In this document: in pieces, positions 26,884 through 36,625 of the stretch
Position numbering within the stretch: the first letter of the stretch is position 1
Layout: the number at the start of each line of letters is the position of its first letter
Assembly (NCBI GenBank): GCA_027488865.1
Contig: JAIYAU010000025.1
Location: forward strand, 192,359 to 256,358
Direction: 5' to 3'
Source of the DNA: Cytophagaceae bacterium
Lineage (GTDB): Bacteria; Bacteroidota; Bacteroidia; Cytophagales; UBA9547
Length of the DNA: 64,000 nt
Notes under the pieces: generated by a model
Told to the model about the DNA's origin: nothing
Database searches by the model: none
Seen by the model: only the letters and a program-made list of their open reading frames with translations
Program-made: the position numbers and the translations under genes

Positions 26884-28365
26884 TTAAAACCTAAAACGGA
26901 AGAAACCAGTACTTAACGAAATGACTGGATTATCTTTGGTAAAATAAGTGATTACGTCTCTTGAAGCTATTCCTGTTTCAACAGTTCCTAAAGCTCCCAC
27001 AATAAATGTAATACCTACAGGTACAACTGGGAAATTACCCAATGTTCCGCCGTAGGTAGTACCAGTAGAAAGTTTAAGCCATGGAATAGGTCTAAAATCT
27101 CCTCCAATGGCAAATTGTGGATTTACCAAGGCACCAGGTACAGCATTTAGCGGGATTACTATATCAACTCCTGGTTCTATTTTACCATTTAAAATGCGCA
27201 AACTAGCACCAGCACGTATCAGCGCTGGTAATTGTTTATTTTGATCACTTGATTTTTCCCATTTGATGTAGCCATCTTCTCCACCGTATTTATCAAATTG
27301 ATTAAAAATGTTATACCCGGAACTTCCCTCATTTTTTAAGGAAGTTATTACTGTATCTTTAATTTTAAATAAATCACCACTTTTTAAAACCAAGGTTCCA
27401 AAATTATTAAGGGCTAAGCCAATTTTTAACTTTTCTTTTAATATTACGGTCGTTCCTAAGTCAACCCCAAAACCATTTCCTACAGACTGAAATGGATTAA
27501 AGGCCTGTTTTGCTTTATTTTCACCAGAGAAATTAACTCCAAAATACGGTATGGCGGTAGCATAACTTTTTGAAATACCCTCAAAGCCTTTGGTACCATC
27601 TATGTCGATGGTGGCAAGTGCTTGAATGTATTTAATGCCAGCGCCTGCATAGAGTTGAATGTTTTCGGTTTTAATTAGCTCTTTACCATAACTTAGGTTA
27701 AACTCCCTCAAGTATGAAAAGGTAATCTTAGTGCCGTCTAATAATTTATTGAAGTTCAAAATTTTAGAAGGATCAGTTGAGGCAAGACCTTGTACTATGT
27801 TAGCTCTATCTGCATCTGACAAAGATGCATCGTTTGGCACTACTGAGCCATTGTTTAAGAGCACATTGGTAAAATACGGATTGTTGTAACCCAAAAATAA
27901 CATATTTGAGAATTCACGGCTGAAGTTGGAATACCATTGAATTCTATCCCTAACGTTAAATGCAAATCCACCCACTTTAGGAACACGCACTGCCAATCCT
28001 ATGATATTCATGTCGTAGTTAATGGATAAAGGCCCATTTACGAATTTTTGAGCAGCCTCTATTTTTTGTTGATAACTGAAATCTGTTTTATCAAAATCAA
28101 ATAAAGTTTTTTCAAGTTCACTTTTTTTGAGTGCTTCTGAGCTTATTGAAAAGGTCTGCTCAAACAAACCAAGATTAAATCTTTTGTTTTCATACTCAGA
28201 TTCAAAATCCAAATTGGCTGGATTAATACCAACACATTGATAGTCGGTTAACATCGTTGTGCCTACTCCTGCCCTACCCGTTGCAGTAAATGCACCTAGT
28301 TCATTTTGTGCTAGCAGTGATGAGACTGCCAAAAAGAATGTAATTGTAAAAATAAAGTAACGCAT
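26884..28365 (-). CDS. DUF5723-like outer-membrane protein
   Basis: A signal peptide (SSLLAQ) is followed by ELGAFTATGRAGVGTTMLTDYQCVGINPANL, a pattern seen in TraF-like/DUF5723 barrels, in which an N-P-A-N segment follows a G-x-G-x-A stretch. The remaining sequence alternates as beta strands and ends FFRFRF, typical of an outer-membrane C-terminus. Length 493. Such proteins are FadL/PorV-like barrels of unknown cargo. The gene is flanked on both sides by spacers of about 200 bases and a strong terminator follows. Confidence 0.8.
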   Translation of the reverse strand: MRYFIFTITFFLAVSSLLAQNELGAFTATGRAGVGTTMLTDYQCVGINPANLDFESEYENKRFNLGLFEQTFSISSEALKKSELEKTLFDFDKTDFSYQQKIEAAQKFVNGPLSINYDMNIIGLAVRVPKVGGFAFNVRDRIQWYSNFSREFSNMLFLGYNNPYFTNVLLNNGSVVPNDASLSDADRANIVQGLASTDPSKILNFNKLLDGTKITFSYLREFNLSYGKELIKTENIQLYAGAGIKYIQALATIDIDGTKGFEGISKSYATAIPYFGVNFSGENKAKQAFNPFQSVGNGFGVDLGTTVILKEKLKIGLALNNFGTLVLKSGDLFKIKDTVITSLKNEGSSGYNIFNQFDKYGGEDGYIKWEKSSDQNKQLPALIRAGASLRILNGKIEPGVDIVIPLNAVPGALVNPQFAIGGDFRPIPWLKLSTGTTYGGTLGNFPVVPVGITFIVGALGTVETGIASRDVITYFTKDNPVISLSTGFFRFRF

Positions 28366-28580
28366 AGCTTGAGTGTTTATGGTTTAAAAATTATACTAAA
28401 ACTATAACTAAGTAACATATTATGCAAAATTTATTTAAAAAATTAACTTTTTTTCATGTTTCCAGATTAAATAATGGTTAGGTTTAAGTTACCAACCCTT
28501 CAAAAGTTCGAACCATTTGTGATAAACAATCGAAGAAACAATAAACCTTTTGGGTCTTTACTCCAATTCTAGTTTAAATA

Positions 28581-29345
28581 TTAGCTTACCTGCAAGACCA
28601 GCCCGTCGTAGGCCATTTTTATTTTAGGGGGTAATTTTTTATCTAAAGCTGAACTTTTTCCAAGCTTGTGGCTGATGTGAGTAAAATACGTCGTTTCAGC
28701 ACCAATTTTTTCAGCTAATTCAATTGCCTCGTCAAAAGTAAGATGAGAAATATGCTGTTCGTGTTGCAAGGCATTTATTACTAGCACTTTACTACCCTTT
28801 ATTTTGTCCAATTCAGTTTCATCTATTGTTTTAGCATCGGTAATGTAGGTAAAATCGCCAACTCTGTAGCCAAATACGGGCAACTTATAATGATGCACCA
28901 AAATTGGAGTAAATTCAACGTTCTCAATCTTAAATGATTCGTTTTCAATTGAATTCATGATTATTCTAGGCAAACCTGGGTAATTTTGGTTGTTAAAAAT
29001 ATAATGATATTCATTTTTAAGTTGGTCTAAAACAATTTGTTGAGCATATATTGGTATATCTAAGTCGTACTTGTTGTTATAGGCACGTACGTCGTCCATT
29101 CCAGCAGTATGATCTCTGTGGGCATGAGTAAAAAGTATAGCGTCCAGGCGGTTAATTCTGTTGGAGAGCATTTGCTGTCTAAAATCGGGGCCAGAATCAA
29201 CTACAAAGCTTTTATCTTCTATGCTAATATGAATGGATGATCTCAAACGTTTATCCCGATAGTCTAAAGAGGTACAAACTTCACAATCGCAAGCAATTAC
29301 GGGTACTCCTTGTGAAGTTCCAGTACCAAGAAAGGTTATTTTCAT
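28581..29345 (-). CDS. MBL-fold metal-dependent hydrolase
   Basis: Metallo-beta-lactamase fold: N-terminal MKITFLGTGTSQGVPV, metal ligands in THAHRDHTAGMDD (His74, His76, Asp78, His79), and ITDAKTIDETELDKIKGSKVLVI then the HISHK segment. A CDCEVC stretch (residues 19-24) resembles PhnP-type phosphodiesterases, which have an extra zinc site. The likely reaction is hydrolysis of a phosphodiester or cyclic phosphate. It lies 25 bases downstream of a coiled-coil membrane protein gene. Confidence 0.9.
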   Translation of the reverse strand: MKITFLGTGTSQGVPVIACDCEVCTSLDYRDKRLRSSIHISIEDKSFVVDSGPDFRQQMLSNRINRLDAILFTHAHRDHTAGMDDVRAYNNKYDLDIPIYAQQIVLDQLKNEYHYIFNNQNYPGLPRIIMNSIENESFKIENVEFTPILVHHYKLPVFGYRVGDFTYITDAKTIDETELDKIKGSKVLVINALQHEQHISHLTFDEAIELAEKIGAETTYFTHISHKLGKSSALDKKLPPKIKMAYDGLVLQVS

Positions 29346-29370
29346 ACAATAGTAAAGTTAGAAGCCTTAA

Positions 29371-29871
29371 TTAATGAGCATTACTTCTTTTGTGCTGGTC
29401 TTTTTTGTAAGCATGTTCTATAAATCGATGTTCAAGAAACACTTCAAACGGTTTAAGGGCGAGCGCAATCACGAGTTTAGCTACCACACTTATCCACATA
29501 TTTTCATGGCCAAAATGGTGCTTAACTACAGCTTCTATCAAATACTCTTCAAAAACGAATAACACAATACCCAATATAAAAACAATGGTAGTAGCCTTTT
29601 TCCCCGCATTGGCCTTGGTAAGTTCATCTAGTGTTTCTTGTAATTCCTTATTTTTTTTATCTAACGCTTCGTTAGTTTTATTTAATTTTTTTTGCAGCCT
29701 ATCACTTACTTTGGTGATAAGTTTCATCTCATTTACATTTTCAACATAGTTATCTATAAGTTGATCTACATCCTCCTTTACAACTGTTTTACCCAATCGA
29801 GGGTCATCCATTTTGTCTTTTACAGTAAGAGCCTGTACGATTTGCTTAAGATATAATTCCTCAATATTCAT
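29371..29871 (-). CDS. Hypothetical coiled-coil protein with one membrane segment
   Basis: The 166-residue protein has an N-terminal helical region (MNIEELYLKQIVQALTVKDK), a long coiled coil (about residues 45-90, KLNKTNEALDKKNKELQETLDELTKANAGK), two hydrophobic stretches near 95-113 and 126-143, and a basic His-containing tail (RFIEHAYKKDQHKRSNAH). Family not recognised. It precedes the MBL-fold gene by 25 bases on the same strand. Confidence 0.6.
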   Translation of the reverse strand: MNIEELYLKQIVQALTVKDKMDDPRLGKTVVKEDVDQLIDNYVENVNEMKLITKVSDRLQKKLNKTNEALDKKNKELQETLDELTKANAGKKATTIVFILGIVLFVFEEYLIEAVVKHHFGHENMWISVVAKLVIALALKPFEVFLEHRFIEHAYKKDQHKRSNAH

Positions 29872-29987
29872 CCGTTGCTGTTAAAAGTGGTGGTAATATC
29901 GCACTATTTGTAGATATTACCAAAAATGGCCATTTTAAAATTGGATTTTTAGTTGATAATGAAGTTGTTATACATGTACCTCCTTCA

Positions 29988-31823
29988 CTAGTTGAGGTCA
30001 ACCACACTCGGTTTGCCTATATCAAAGTCGCGCAATCTATTTTGATTTACACCTGAGGGATTCCCCTTAAACACCAATGGATTATTTGGTTCATTTACAT
30101 ATAGCCCAAAAGAAATTTGTACTGTATTGTTTATTAATCGATCGTTTTTAATCAAAAGCCCTAAACCATAGGCTTGATATACAGGGCTTTTTTCGTAATC
30201 TTGAATTCCATTTCCACTTACCCCAAAACCAAAAAATAAAATTGGCGCACATCTAAACCCAATAAATGATACAGGAGAGATTACCAAGGTTTGAAATGTA
30301 AGTAACATTTGGGAGGTACCAACAACTTTGCTGGTGTTAAAATTATAAAAATCGGAGTTGTTATTAAGATTTGTAAATTGGTTATTGTTTAGGTTTAGTC
30401 CTTGCGTGAAATTGTAGGAAATGAATTGCCTAAATTGCCATTTGGCTATATGTTTAAGATTTGTAAAATAATAAAGTTTTAACTTCACAATACTCTCACT
30501 GTATTGTCGATTGGCATAATAAGTGCCAGCATCTGCAGAAATGGACGAATAGCCAAATTGTTCAAACTTTTTACCTACTGAATATTTTGCGCCAAAATAA
30601 TATTTGTTAAAGAATTCGGAATTTATTTGACCAAAAATTGCTGTGATTGTTCTTCCCAACGGGATATCTTCATTTCGGCCTAATGAATATACAAACCGTT
30701 CTTTATAATAGTTACGTTTAGAAACGCCAATACTCCCAAGAGCAAAGATAAAATTTTGATTGGTAAGGTTGTAGTCATATGTAAAATCAGGACGTTGTGT
30801 ATAGTCCCTAGCGTAGATGCGCCCGTTAAGAATAAGTCTTCTTTTGTAAACCCCGCCTCCAATATTATCTAATATAAAGCTGCGGCCTAAATAGGCCTCT
30901 TTTTGATTATATGTTATCCAGGGCTTCAATAGAACAGTATCAAATCGATCCCTTCCAAAAATATTACTTTGTTCAAAATAAGAAATTCCACCTGCCCATT
31001 TGGTAAATGGTGAATAAAATGTTCTTTCAACTACAATACTTTTATTTCTTGAATTATTATAATTATTTATGGCGGCTTTAGCAGAAATATAGGAGCTTAA
31101 TATATTGGGAATCAAGTAAAATCCTTCATTGCCAATGTATTTATTGGTTAATAAATCTCGTTTTTCTGAATATTCAATTGCATGGCCTAATCCTAACACG
31201 TTTCTTTCGTAGGTACTTAGTTTCCAATTGGTTGGATCTTCATTACTATCGACTCCTTTCGACCAGTTATCTTGGGTGGTAACCTTAACATCTACTGAAT
31301 CATAACCTACTGGGATTATCTCTATTTTGGTTTCCCTTATATTTTCTGTTTGTCGAAGTAGCCTTTCAGATTCCTTAATTTTTTCCGCAGTAATACGTTG
31401 GTTGGTTCTAAATAAAAGTTGGTTTTTTATAAAAATTTTGTTGGTTTGAATGTGCAATGCGTTTTCTAATCTAACAAATTTATTTATCGGCTTATAATCT
31501 GGAATATTGACATCAGTTTGAAATGGGTCTAATGAATTTATGATTACTTTCCTTATAATTTTACCTTCATGTTCCCGCAAATCTTCATAGGGATCAATAA
31601 TAACAGAGGTAGCTACAGGTTGTATTTTTTCCGAAATTACAAAAGATGAATATAGCCATTTGTATAGCTTGCAAGTTTGTGATTTGCACTTGAGTCTTGT
31701 AAAAAATGAAGTGGAATCAAAATATGATCTGTTACCTTCTTTGGTACTATCAATTGAATATCCAAATAAGGAATAGACATTGATAAAAATTATAAATAGT
31801 ATTGAATTAGTATATTTTTTCAC
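29988..31823 (-). CDS. POTRA/BamA-like outer-membrane protein
   Basis: After a signal peptide the protein has one POTRA-like region (IIRKVIINSLDPFQTD..., KNQLLFRTNQRITAEKIKESERLLRQTENIRETKIEIIPVGYDSVDVKVTTQDNWS, about residues 90-190) and then a C-terminal beta barrel. The segment 'LRQ-x-x-x-I-R-x-x-x-I-x-V' is the usual POTRA signature in Omp85/FhaC-like proteins. Length 611. It may insert or export outer-membrane proteins, but Bacteroidota have many such paralogues. Confidence 0.8.
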   Translation of the reverse strand: MKKYTNSILFIIFINVYSLFGYSIDSTKEGNRSYFDSTSFFTRLKCKSQTCKLYKWLYSSFVISEKIQPVATSVIIDPYEDLREHEGKIIRKVIINSLDPFQTDVNIPDYKPINKFVRLENALHIQTNKIFIKNQLLFRTNQRITAEKIKESERLLRQTENIRETKIEIIPVGYDSVDVKVTTQDNWSKGVDSNEDPTNWKLSTYERNVLGLGHAIEYSEKRDLLTNKYIGNEGFYLIPNILSSYISAKAAINNYNNSRNKSIVVERTFYSPFTKWAGGISYFEQSNIFGRDRFDTVLLKPWITYNQKEAYLGRSFILDNIGGGVYKRRLILNGRIYARDYTQRPDFTYDYNLTNQNFIFALGSIGVSKRNYYKERFVYSLGRNEDIPLGRTITAIFGQINSEFFNKYYFGAKYSVGKKFEQFGYSSISADAGTYYANRQYSESIVKLKLYYFTNLKHIAKWQFRQFISYNFTQGLNLNNNQFTNLNNNSDFYNFNTSKVVGTSQMLLTFQTLVISPVSFIGFRCAPILFFGFGVSGNGIQDYEKSPVYQAYGLGLLIKNDRLINNTVQISFGLYVNEPNNPLVFKGNPSGVNQNRLRDFDIGKPSVVDLN

Positions 31824-32117
31824 TACAAGTAATATAACGTAATTGGAGCTTACCCAGTTATAAGTTTGTAGCTATTAATATTGTTTTTCACAGATTTATG
31901 ACTAGAAATTATTCTTATTAAGGAGTTTTAATAAAAAAGGTAGTAATTGACTACAAATTCAAACCAATTACCCTATTTGAAAATAAGCTTTAGACAGCAT
32001 TCAAGTATTTGCTCAAAGAAATGAAATAAAATTCACTTGATTTTCAAACTGATAGAATACTAAGAAGCCTACAATAAATTTTATTCTAAATGTACAACTT
32101 ATTAGACTCCAAATAAG
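31824..32117. other. Non-coding AT-rich spacer
   Basis: I see nothing convincing in this interval between two minus-strand genes. Confidence 0.4.
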
Positions 32118-33455
32118 TTATTTGCAATTGATTTTTGATAGAGATTCAGCCAATGGATTGCCCAAATTTTTGGATATTTTAAAGTCCTCACAAGCGCCGC
32201 TTAAGTCATTGAGCTGTTTTTTTGCAATTCCCCTATTGTAATATACAATGGCGTTTTTGTCAAATATTTCAAGAAATTTATTATAATCATCTATGGCGCC
32301 TTTGTAGTTGTGCAATGCAAATCTAAGCTCGCCTCTCTTTTTGTAAAGTTGTGTATTTAAAGGATTTATTGACAAATAGGATGAAAAATCCAATTCTGCT
32401 TGCTTAGGCATAAAAAGATTTTCATAAACCATACCTCTGTTCAAGTAAGCATCGGCATTATTGGGGTCTAGTGTCAAACATTTACTAAAATCTTTTATAC
32501 AATTCGTGTATTCTGCATTATGTGTAAGTGAGATGGCTCGTGAGTAATAGTATTCAGGATTGGCAGGGTTGATTTCTATCGCTTTGGTAAAATCTTTAAT
32601 TGCATTTGTATAATTTCTTAGGTGATGATAGGCATAACCTCTTTTAACATAAAAATTTACATCAGCAGGATTTCTATCAATGGCTTTAGATAAATCTCCA
32701 ATTGATTCTTGATATTTGCCAAGGTGTATTAATGAACTTGCTCTAAAAAAGTAATAGGTAGTATTATTAGAATCAATTTCAATTGCTGAGGTAAAAGAAG
32801 ATATTGCTGCCAAATCTTGACCTATTTTAGATTGTAAAAACCCAAGTTTGTACAACGTTTCTGCGTTTTTACTGATTTTATTCGATATTTCAAAATCTGA
32901 AATTGCGCCTTTATAATCGTTTTGTATGGTTCTAATTTGACCTCTTTCATAATAGGCCTTAGCACTTTTAGGGTCTAGTTCTATTACTTTGCTAAAATCT
33001 TTCTCGGCGCGTTCGTCATCTCCTATTTTTGAAAGAAGTTCTCCTCTACCAAAATGTCCTTCTAAACTGCTGGGATTAATTGATATTGCTTTGTCGTAGT
33101 CTGCAATCGCATTAAAAATATCACCTAATTTAAAATTGCTATAAGCACGGTAAAGAAAAGTCTGTTCATTATTGGGTTTATAAGCTAAAGCACTTGAGTA
33201 GTCGTTGATGGCGTCAGAATATTGCCCCATTACTGCTTTTGCTTTGCCACGTTCTAGGTAAGCAGTTGCATCACTTGGATTGCTTTTTATGACTTCATCA
33301 AAACTATTAATTTTTGCTTGATAGTCAGTTTTTATAGATTGGGTTTCGCCTTGTATCAGGGTATTTTGTGCGAATAGTTGTTGATTAATTGAAAAGCCTA
33401 GAAGAAGTAATATTGAATTTTTATAAATTTTGTTGAAGTTTATCATCCCACACAC
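32118..33455 (-). CDS. Secreted tetratricopeptide repeat protein
   Basis: A signal peptide (LLLLGFSINQQLFAQ) leads to about 11 TPR units from residue 45 to 440, each like A-x-x-Y-x-x-R-A-x-x-x-x-x-L-G-x-Y-x-x-A-I-x-D-Y-x-x-A-I-x-x-x-P. The repeats form a helical solenoid for protein binding in the periplasm. An alternative ATG lies three codons in (MINFNKIYK). No enzyme domain is present. Confidence 0.88.
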   Translation of the reverse strand: MCGMINFNKIYKNSILLLLGFSINQQLFAQNTLIQGETQSIKTDYQAKINSFDEVIKSNPSDATAYLERGKAKAVMGQYSDAINDYSSALAYKPNNEQTFLYRAYSNFKLGDIFNAIADYDKAISINPSSLEGHFGRGELLSKIGDDERAEKDFSKVIELDPKSAKAYYERGQIRTIQNDYKGAISDFEISNKISKNAETLYKLGFLQSKIGQDLAAISSFTSAIEIDSNNTTYYFFRASSLIHLGKYQESIGDLSKAIDRNPADVNFYVKRGYAYHHLRNYTNAIKDFTKAIEINPANPEYYYSRAISLTHNAEYTNCIKDFSKCLTLDPNNADAYLNRGMVYENLFMPKQAELDFSSYLSINPLNTQLYKKRGELRFALHNYKGAIDDYNKFLEIFDKNAIVYYNRGIAKKQLNDLSGACEDFKISKNLGNPLAESLSKINCK

Positions 33456-33678
33456 ATTTCATTTGTAGGTATAAATACGCATGAAAATATAAATAGTTTC
33501 TTTAAGTTTTTTGTTTGTGTTAATACTTGATGAGGTTACATAATTAGGTGATTAAATTATCATTTTATTCTTTTGAAATTAGAATAATGTCATAAAGACA
33601 TCTTGATAATCTAATATTAAAAAATAAATTTGATGGCTACTTTTATATGGTTTCAATTTGTGATATTATTGTGGCCGA

Positions 33679-34653
33679 ATGGCAATCAACATAGAAGAAA
33701 TACAAGCTCCAATAGCGCAAGAAATGCAAGATTTTGAGGAAAAATTTCGTGTTTCGATGAAGAGTAAGGTATTATTACTTGACAAAATCACCAATTATAT
33801 TGTAAAACGCAAGGGTAAACAACTGCGTCCTATGTTTGTTTTTCTTACTGCCAAATTGTGTGGAGAGATCAACGACGCAACCTTCAGAGGCGCTGCTCTT
33901 ATAGAATTATTACACACCGCTACCTTGGTGCATGACGATGTCGTGGATGAATCTAACTACAGACGAGGATTCTTTTCCATAAATGCACTTTGGAAAAATA
34001 AAATTGCTGTGTTGGTAGGTGATTATTTACTTTCAAAGGGCTTGTTACTTTCAGTTCATAATGGAGATTTTAAACTGCTAGAGATAGTATCCGACGCTGT
34101 GCGCGAAATGAGTGAAGGCGAGCTATTGCAGCTAGAAAAAGCCAGAAGACTAGATATAAATGAGGAGGTGTATTTTGAAATAATTAGAAGTAAAACAGCT
34201 TCATTAATCTCATCTTGCTGCGGTGTAGGAGCAAGTTCTGTTACTACTGATGTGGATATTATCAAAAAAATAAGATTATTTGGTGAAAAAGTAGGAATTG
34301 CTTTTCAGATAAAAGACGACTTGTTTGACTATGGCAATGAAGAAATCGGCAAACCGCTAGGGATTGATATAAAGGAGAAAAAAATGACTTTGCCTTTGAT
34401 ATATGCGTTAAATCGTGCTACTTGGCTGGATAAACGAAGAATTATTTTTATTATCAAAAACCAAAGTCACAAAAGTAAAAAGGTAAATGAAGTGATTGAG
34501 TTTGTAAAATCAAGTGGAGGTATAGAATATACCACAAATAAAATGAATCATTATATCAACGAGGCTCTTGAAATACTACATTCTTTTCCTTTATCCCCAA
34601 CCAGAGATTCCTTGGAGGGTTTATTAAGATACACTATCGAAAGGAAGAAATAA
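33679..34653 (+). CDS. Polyprenyl diphosphate synthase
   Basis: The trans-prenyltransferase family is clear from GKQLRPMFVFL (residues 46-56), the first Asp-rich motif HDDVVDES (DDVVD 86-90) and the second KDDLFDYG (DDLFD 213-217). Condenses IPP onto an allylic diphosphate to make a long chain, probably the side chain of menaquinone; chain length is not predictable. 324 residues is usual. Divergent from the TPR gene and upstream of a short minus-strand gene. Confidence 0.93.
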   Translation: MAINIEEIQAPIAQEMQDFEEKFRVSMKSKVLLLDKITNYIVKRKGKQLRPMFVFLTAKLCGEINDATFRGAALIELLHTATLVHDDVVDESNYRRGFFSINALWKNKIAVLVGDYLLSKGLLLSVHNGDFKLLEIVSDAVREMSEGELLQLEKARRLDINEEVYFEIIRSKTASLISSCCGVGASSVTTDVDIIKKIRLFGEKVGIAFQIKDDLFDYGNEEIGKPLGIDIKEKKMTLPLIYALNRATWLDKRRIIFIIKNQSHKSKKVNEVIEFVKSSGGIEYTTNKMNHYINEALEILHSFPLSPTRDSLEGLLRYTIERKK

Positions 34654-34847
34654 AGACCCATAATTAATGGCGAAAAGAAGGTTTTGAAATTTCAACTAAG
34701 TTGATGGAAATTCAACTATTAACAGCGTTTGATTTTTCTAAAAATTGCTTAATTCAAATTATCGCAACGTGATTTCAATAAATCCAAACAAATAGTTACG
34801 TAAAGTAATGCTGAAGTTAAAAATATGCTTTTACTATTTTGAAGAAA

Positions 34848-35024
34848 TTAAAGCAATTGTTGAATCAGCTTAACCAATTGCTCGTCAAGATTATTGATAC
34901 ACCACTGTGATAAAACAGCGCAATCTTCTGGGGTGAGCCATTGAAGCGCTTTTTTATATTCCTTAATAAAAAGGTGTTGATCAAAGCTAACTTTAGAAAG
35001 AATCAGTTTGGTGTATTCTAACAT
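34848..35024 (-). CDS. Small conserved-looking protein (58 residues)
   Basis: Reading the minus strand from ATG 35024 gives MLEYTKLILSKVSFDQHLFI, then KEYKKALQWLTPEDCAVLSQ, WCINNLDEQL and VKLIQQLL before a stop at 34848. I have an impression that similar short proteins (M-L-E-Y-T-K-x-I-L-x-K-V-S-F-D-x-x-L-F-x-K-E-x-x-K-A) occur in many Bacteroidota, usually of about 50-60 residues. The composition is coding-like and helical. The gene is followed by a non-coding stretch up to the polyprenyl synthase. Function unknown. Confidence 0.7.
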   Translation of the reverse strand: MLEYTKLILSKVSFDQHLFIKEYKKALQWLTPEDCAVLSQWCINNLDEQLVKLIQQLL

Positions 35025-35157
35025 TGCTATAAAAAAGAGTTGTTATTGTTGGATGTTGTTAGAACGTAGTTGATGGTAAAAAAATTGCATGTCGGTTTTA
35101 TTTTTTTATTCGGAAATAAAAAACACTAAATCGGCCAAAGATGGTTAATCCTAAAAG

Positions 35158-35802
35158 TTAATCTATTTTTCTTAAAATCATTAACCCATCTCTTATGGGA
35201 AAAAGCACATTCTCCACTCTAACATCTTCATTTACAAATTTGTTAAAATTAATAATTGCTTGTGTATCCTCATCTATTTTAGAGGTTGTTTCTACCACTT
35301 TTCCGCTCCATAACACATTGTCTATAATGATAAATGCGCCACTCGGGAGTTTATCAATAATTAAATTATAATAATGAATATAGTTTATTTTATCAGCGTC
35401 TATAAATACCAAGTCAAATGGTTCTTCTAAAAGAGGAACAATTTGTAATGCATTGCCTACTAAATAATTAATTTGATCATTATAAATTGATTCTTTGAAA
35501 TAACCCCTTACTCTGTTTTCTAATTCTTCATTAATGTCGATGGTAACCAACCTACCATTTTTATTTAACCCTTCCGCCAAGCATAGTGCAGAATAGCCAG
35601 TAAAAGTGCCAATTTCTAAGATATTGGTTGGGGCAATCATTTTAGACAACATGGCCAACACCCGCCCTTGCAAATGCCCTGATAACATCCTAGGCATAAG
35701 AACCTGTAAATGAGTTTCTCTAGCAATTTTATTTAATAGTTTTGAAGCTGTACTTGTATGCGCTTCTACATATTTATCTATTTCTTTTGGTAGAAATTCC
35801 AT
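35158..35802 (-). CDS. O-methyltransferase, class I SAM-dependent
   Basis: The 214-residue protein shows the caffeoyl-CoA/YrrM O-methyltransferase type: LEIGTFTGYSALCLAEGL (SAM-binding motif I, about residues 57-74), RLVTIDINEELE (motif II acidic end), FDLVFIDADKINYIHYYNLI and IIIDNVLWSGKV. The acceptor is unknown. Divalent metal dependence is expected from the DAD-K motif. Confidence 0.92.
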   Translation of the reverse strand: MEFLPKEIDKYVEAHTSTASKLLNKIARETHLQVLMPRMLSGHLQGRVLAMLSKMIAPTNILEIGTFTGYSALCLAEGLNKNGRLVTIDINEELENRVRGYFKESIYNDQINYLVGNALQIVPLLEEPFDLVFIDADKINYIHYYNLIIDKLPSGAFIIIDNVLWSGKVVETTSKIDEDTQAIINFNKFVNEDVRVENVLFPIRDGLMILRKID

Positions 35803-35895
35803 TCAAATGGTGTTTACTATTCAAAATTGTAAAACAATATTAGTAATACAAAATATACCTTATCTAAAATATTATTAGTTTTCGATAAGTGTAAC

Positions 35896-35926
35896 TTGCT
35901 TAATCGTCATTAAGGCAATATTTTTG
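35896..35926 (+). promoter_or_regulatory. Predicted Bacteroidota-type promoter
   Basis: TTG (35896-35898), a 20-base spacer, then TATTTTTG (35919-35926), matching the TTG-N19-21-TAnnTTTG consensus. It lies 17 bases before the start codon of the next gene. Confidence 0.6.
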
Positions 35927-35942
35927 AAAAAATATTAGAACC

Positions 35943-36464
35943 ATGTATTTAGGATTAGGATCAAGAATCGTTCATAGCGAATATGGCGAAGGAATTGTGG
36001 CTGGCACCAAGGCTGATTATTATAGAATTTCATTTTTTGGTAAAGGAATAATTGAAATACCACAATCATATAACTATGAAGTACTTGAAAATGTGGAGGA
36101 TAGTTCGAGTCAGATTAAAATTGATGACCTAGAGTATAAACTTGAAACCATCTTAAGAAAATGGGCAGATGTGAATGAAGTAGTGGCCATTGGTGACAAA
36201 TGGAACGGTGGAATAATGTCATTACAACCCAAAGATGCCAGTTTAAAACCTAAGGAGATTCCTATCGAAACCTTTTTTCATAAAATAGTTATGCTTCGTG
36301 ACAGGCTGCGTGTTTTGGAACAAAAAATAAATGCCAATTCAAAACTTCAAGATGACGAAAAGGTAGAAATGCAACAGTATATTACAAGAATCTACGGGTC
36401 TCTTACCACTTTTAATGTGCTCTTTAAATACGCTACCGACCAGTTTGTTGGAGAAAAATCATAG
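35943..36464 (+). CDS. Hypothetical cytosolic protein with tudor/CarD-like N-terminus
   Basis: A 173-residue protein opening MYLGLGSRIVHSEYGEGIVAGTKADYYRISFFGKGIIEIP, which looks like the small SH3/tudor-like fold of CarD, Mfd and UvrD-C-terminal RNA-polymerase-binding modules (V-x-H-x-x-Y-G-x-G-x-V). The rest is helical, with a likely coiled coil (LRDRLRVLEQKINAN). Role unknown; RNA polymerase contact is only a fold-based guess. A well-matched promoter precedes it. Confidence 0.6.
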   Translation: MYLGLGSRIVHSEYGEGIVAGTKADYYRISFFGKGIIEIPQSYNYEVLENVEDSSSQIKIDDLEYKLETILRKWADVNEVVAIGDKWNGGIMSLQPKDASLKPKEIPIETFFHKIVMLRDRLRVLEQKINANSKLQDDEKVEMQQYITRIYGSLTTFNVLFKYATDQFVGEKS

Positions 36465-36625
36465 AAATTATGAACAAAATAAAACTGGTTCAATTGATTA
36501 GAACAGGAAATAAATATCAAAAAAGCCAACACTAATATTTTTTTTTGTAATATTGTGGCAAAATGCCGTCCATAATAAACTAGGAATCTGTTTAAAGCGG
36601 TAAATAAAAAAACGCATAAAGTCGA

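Noticed and set aside
28490..28530. GTTCGAACC-like T-loop sequence between genes
   Set aside because: It looked like a tRNA T-arm, but no cloverleaf could be made around it.
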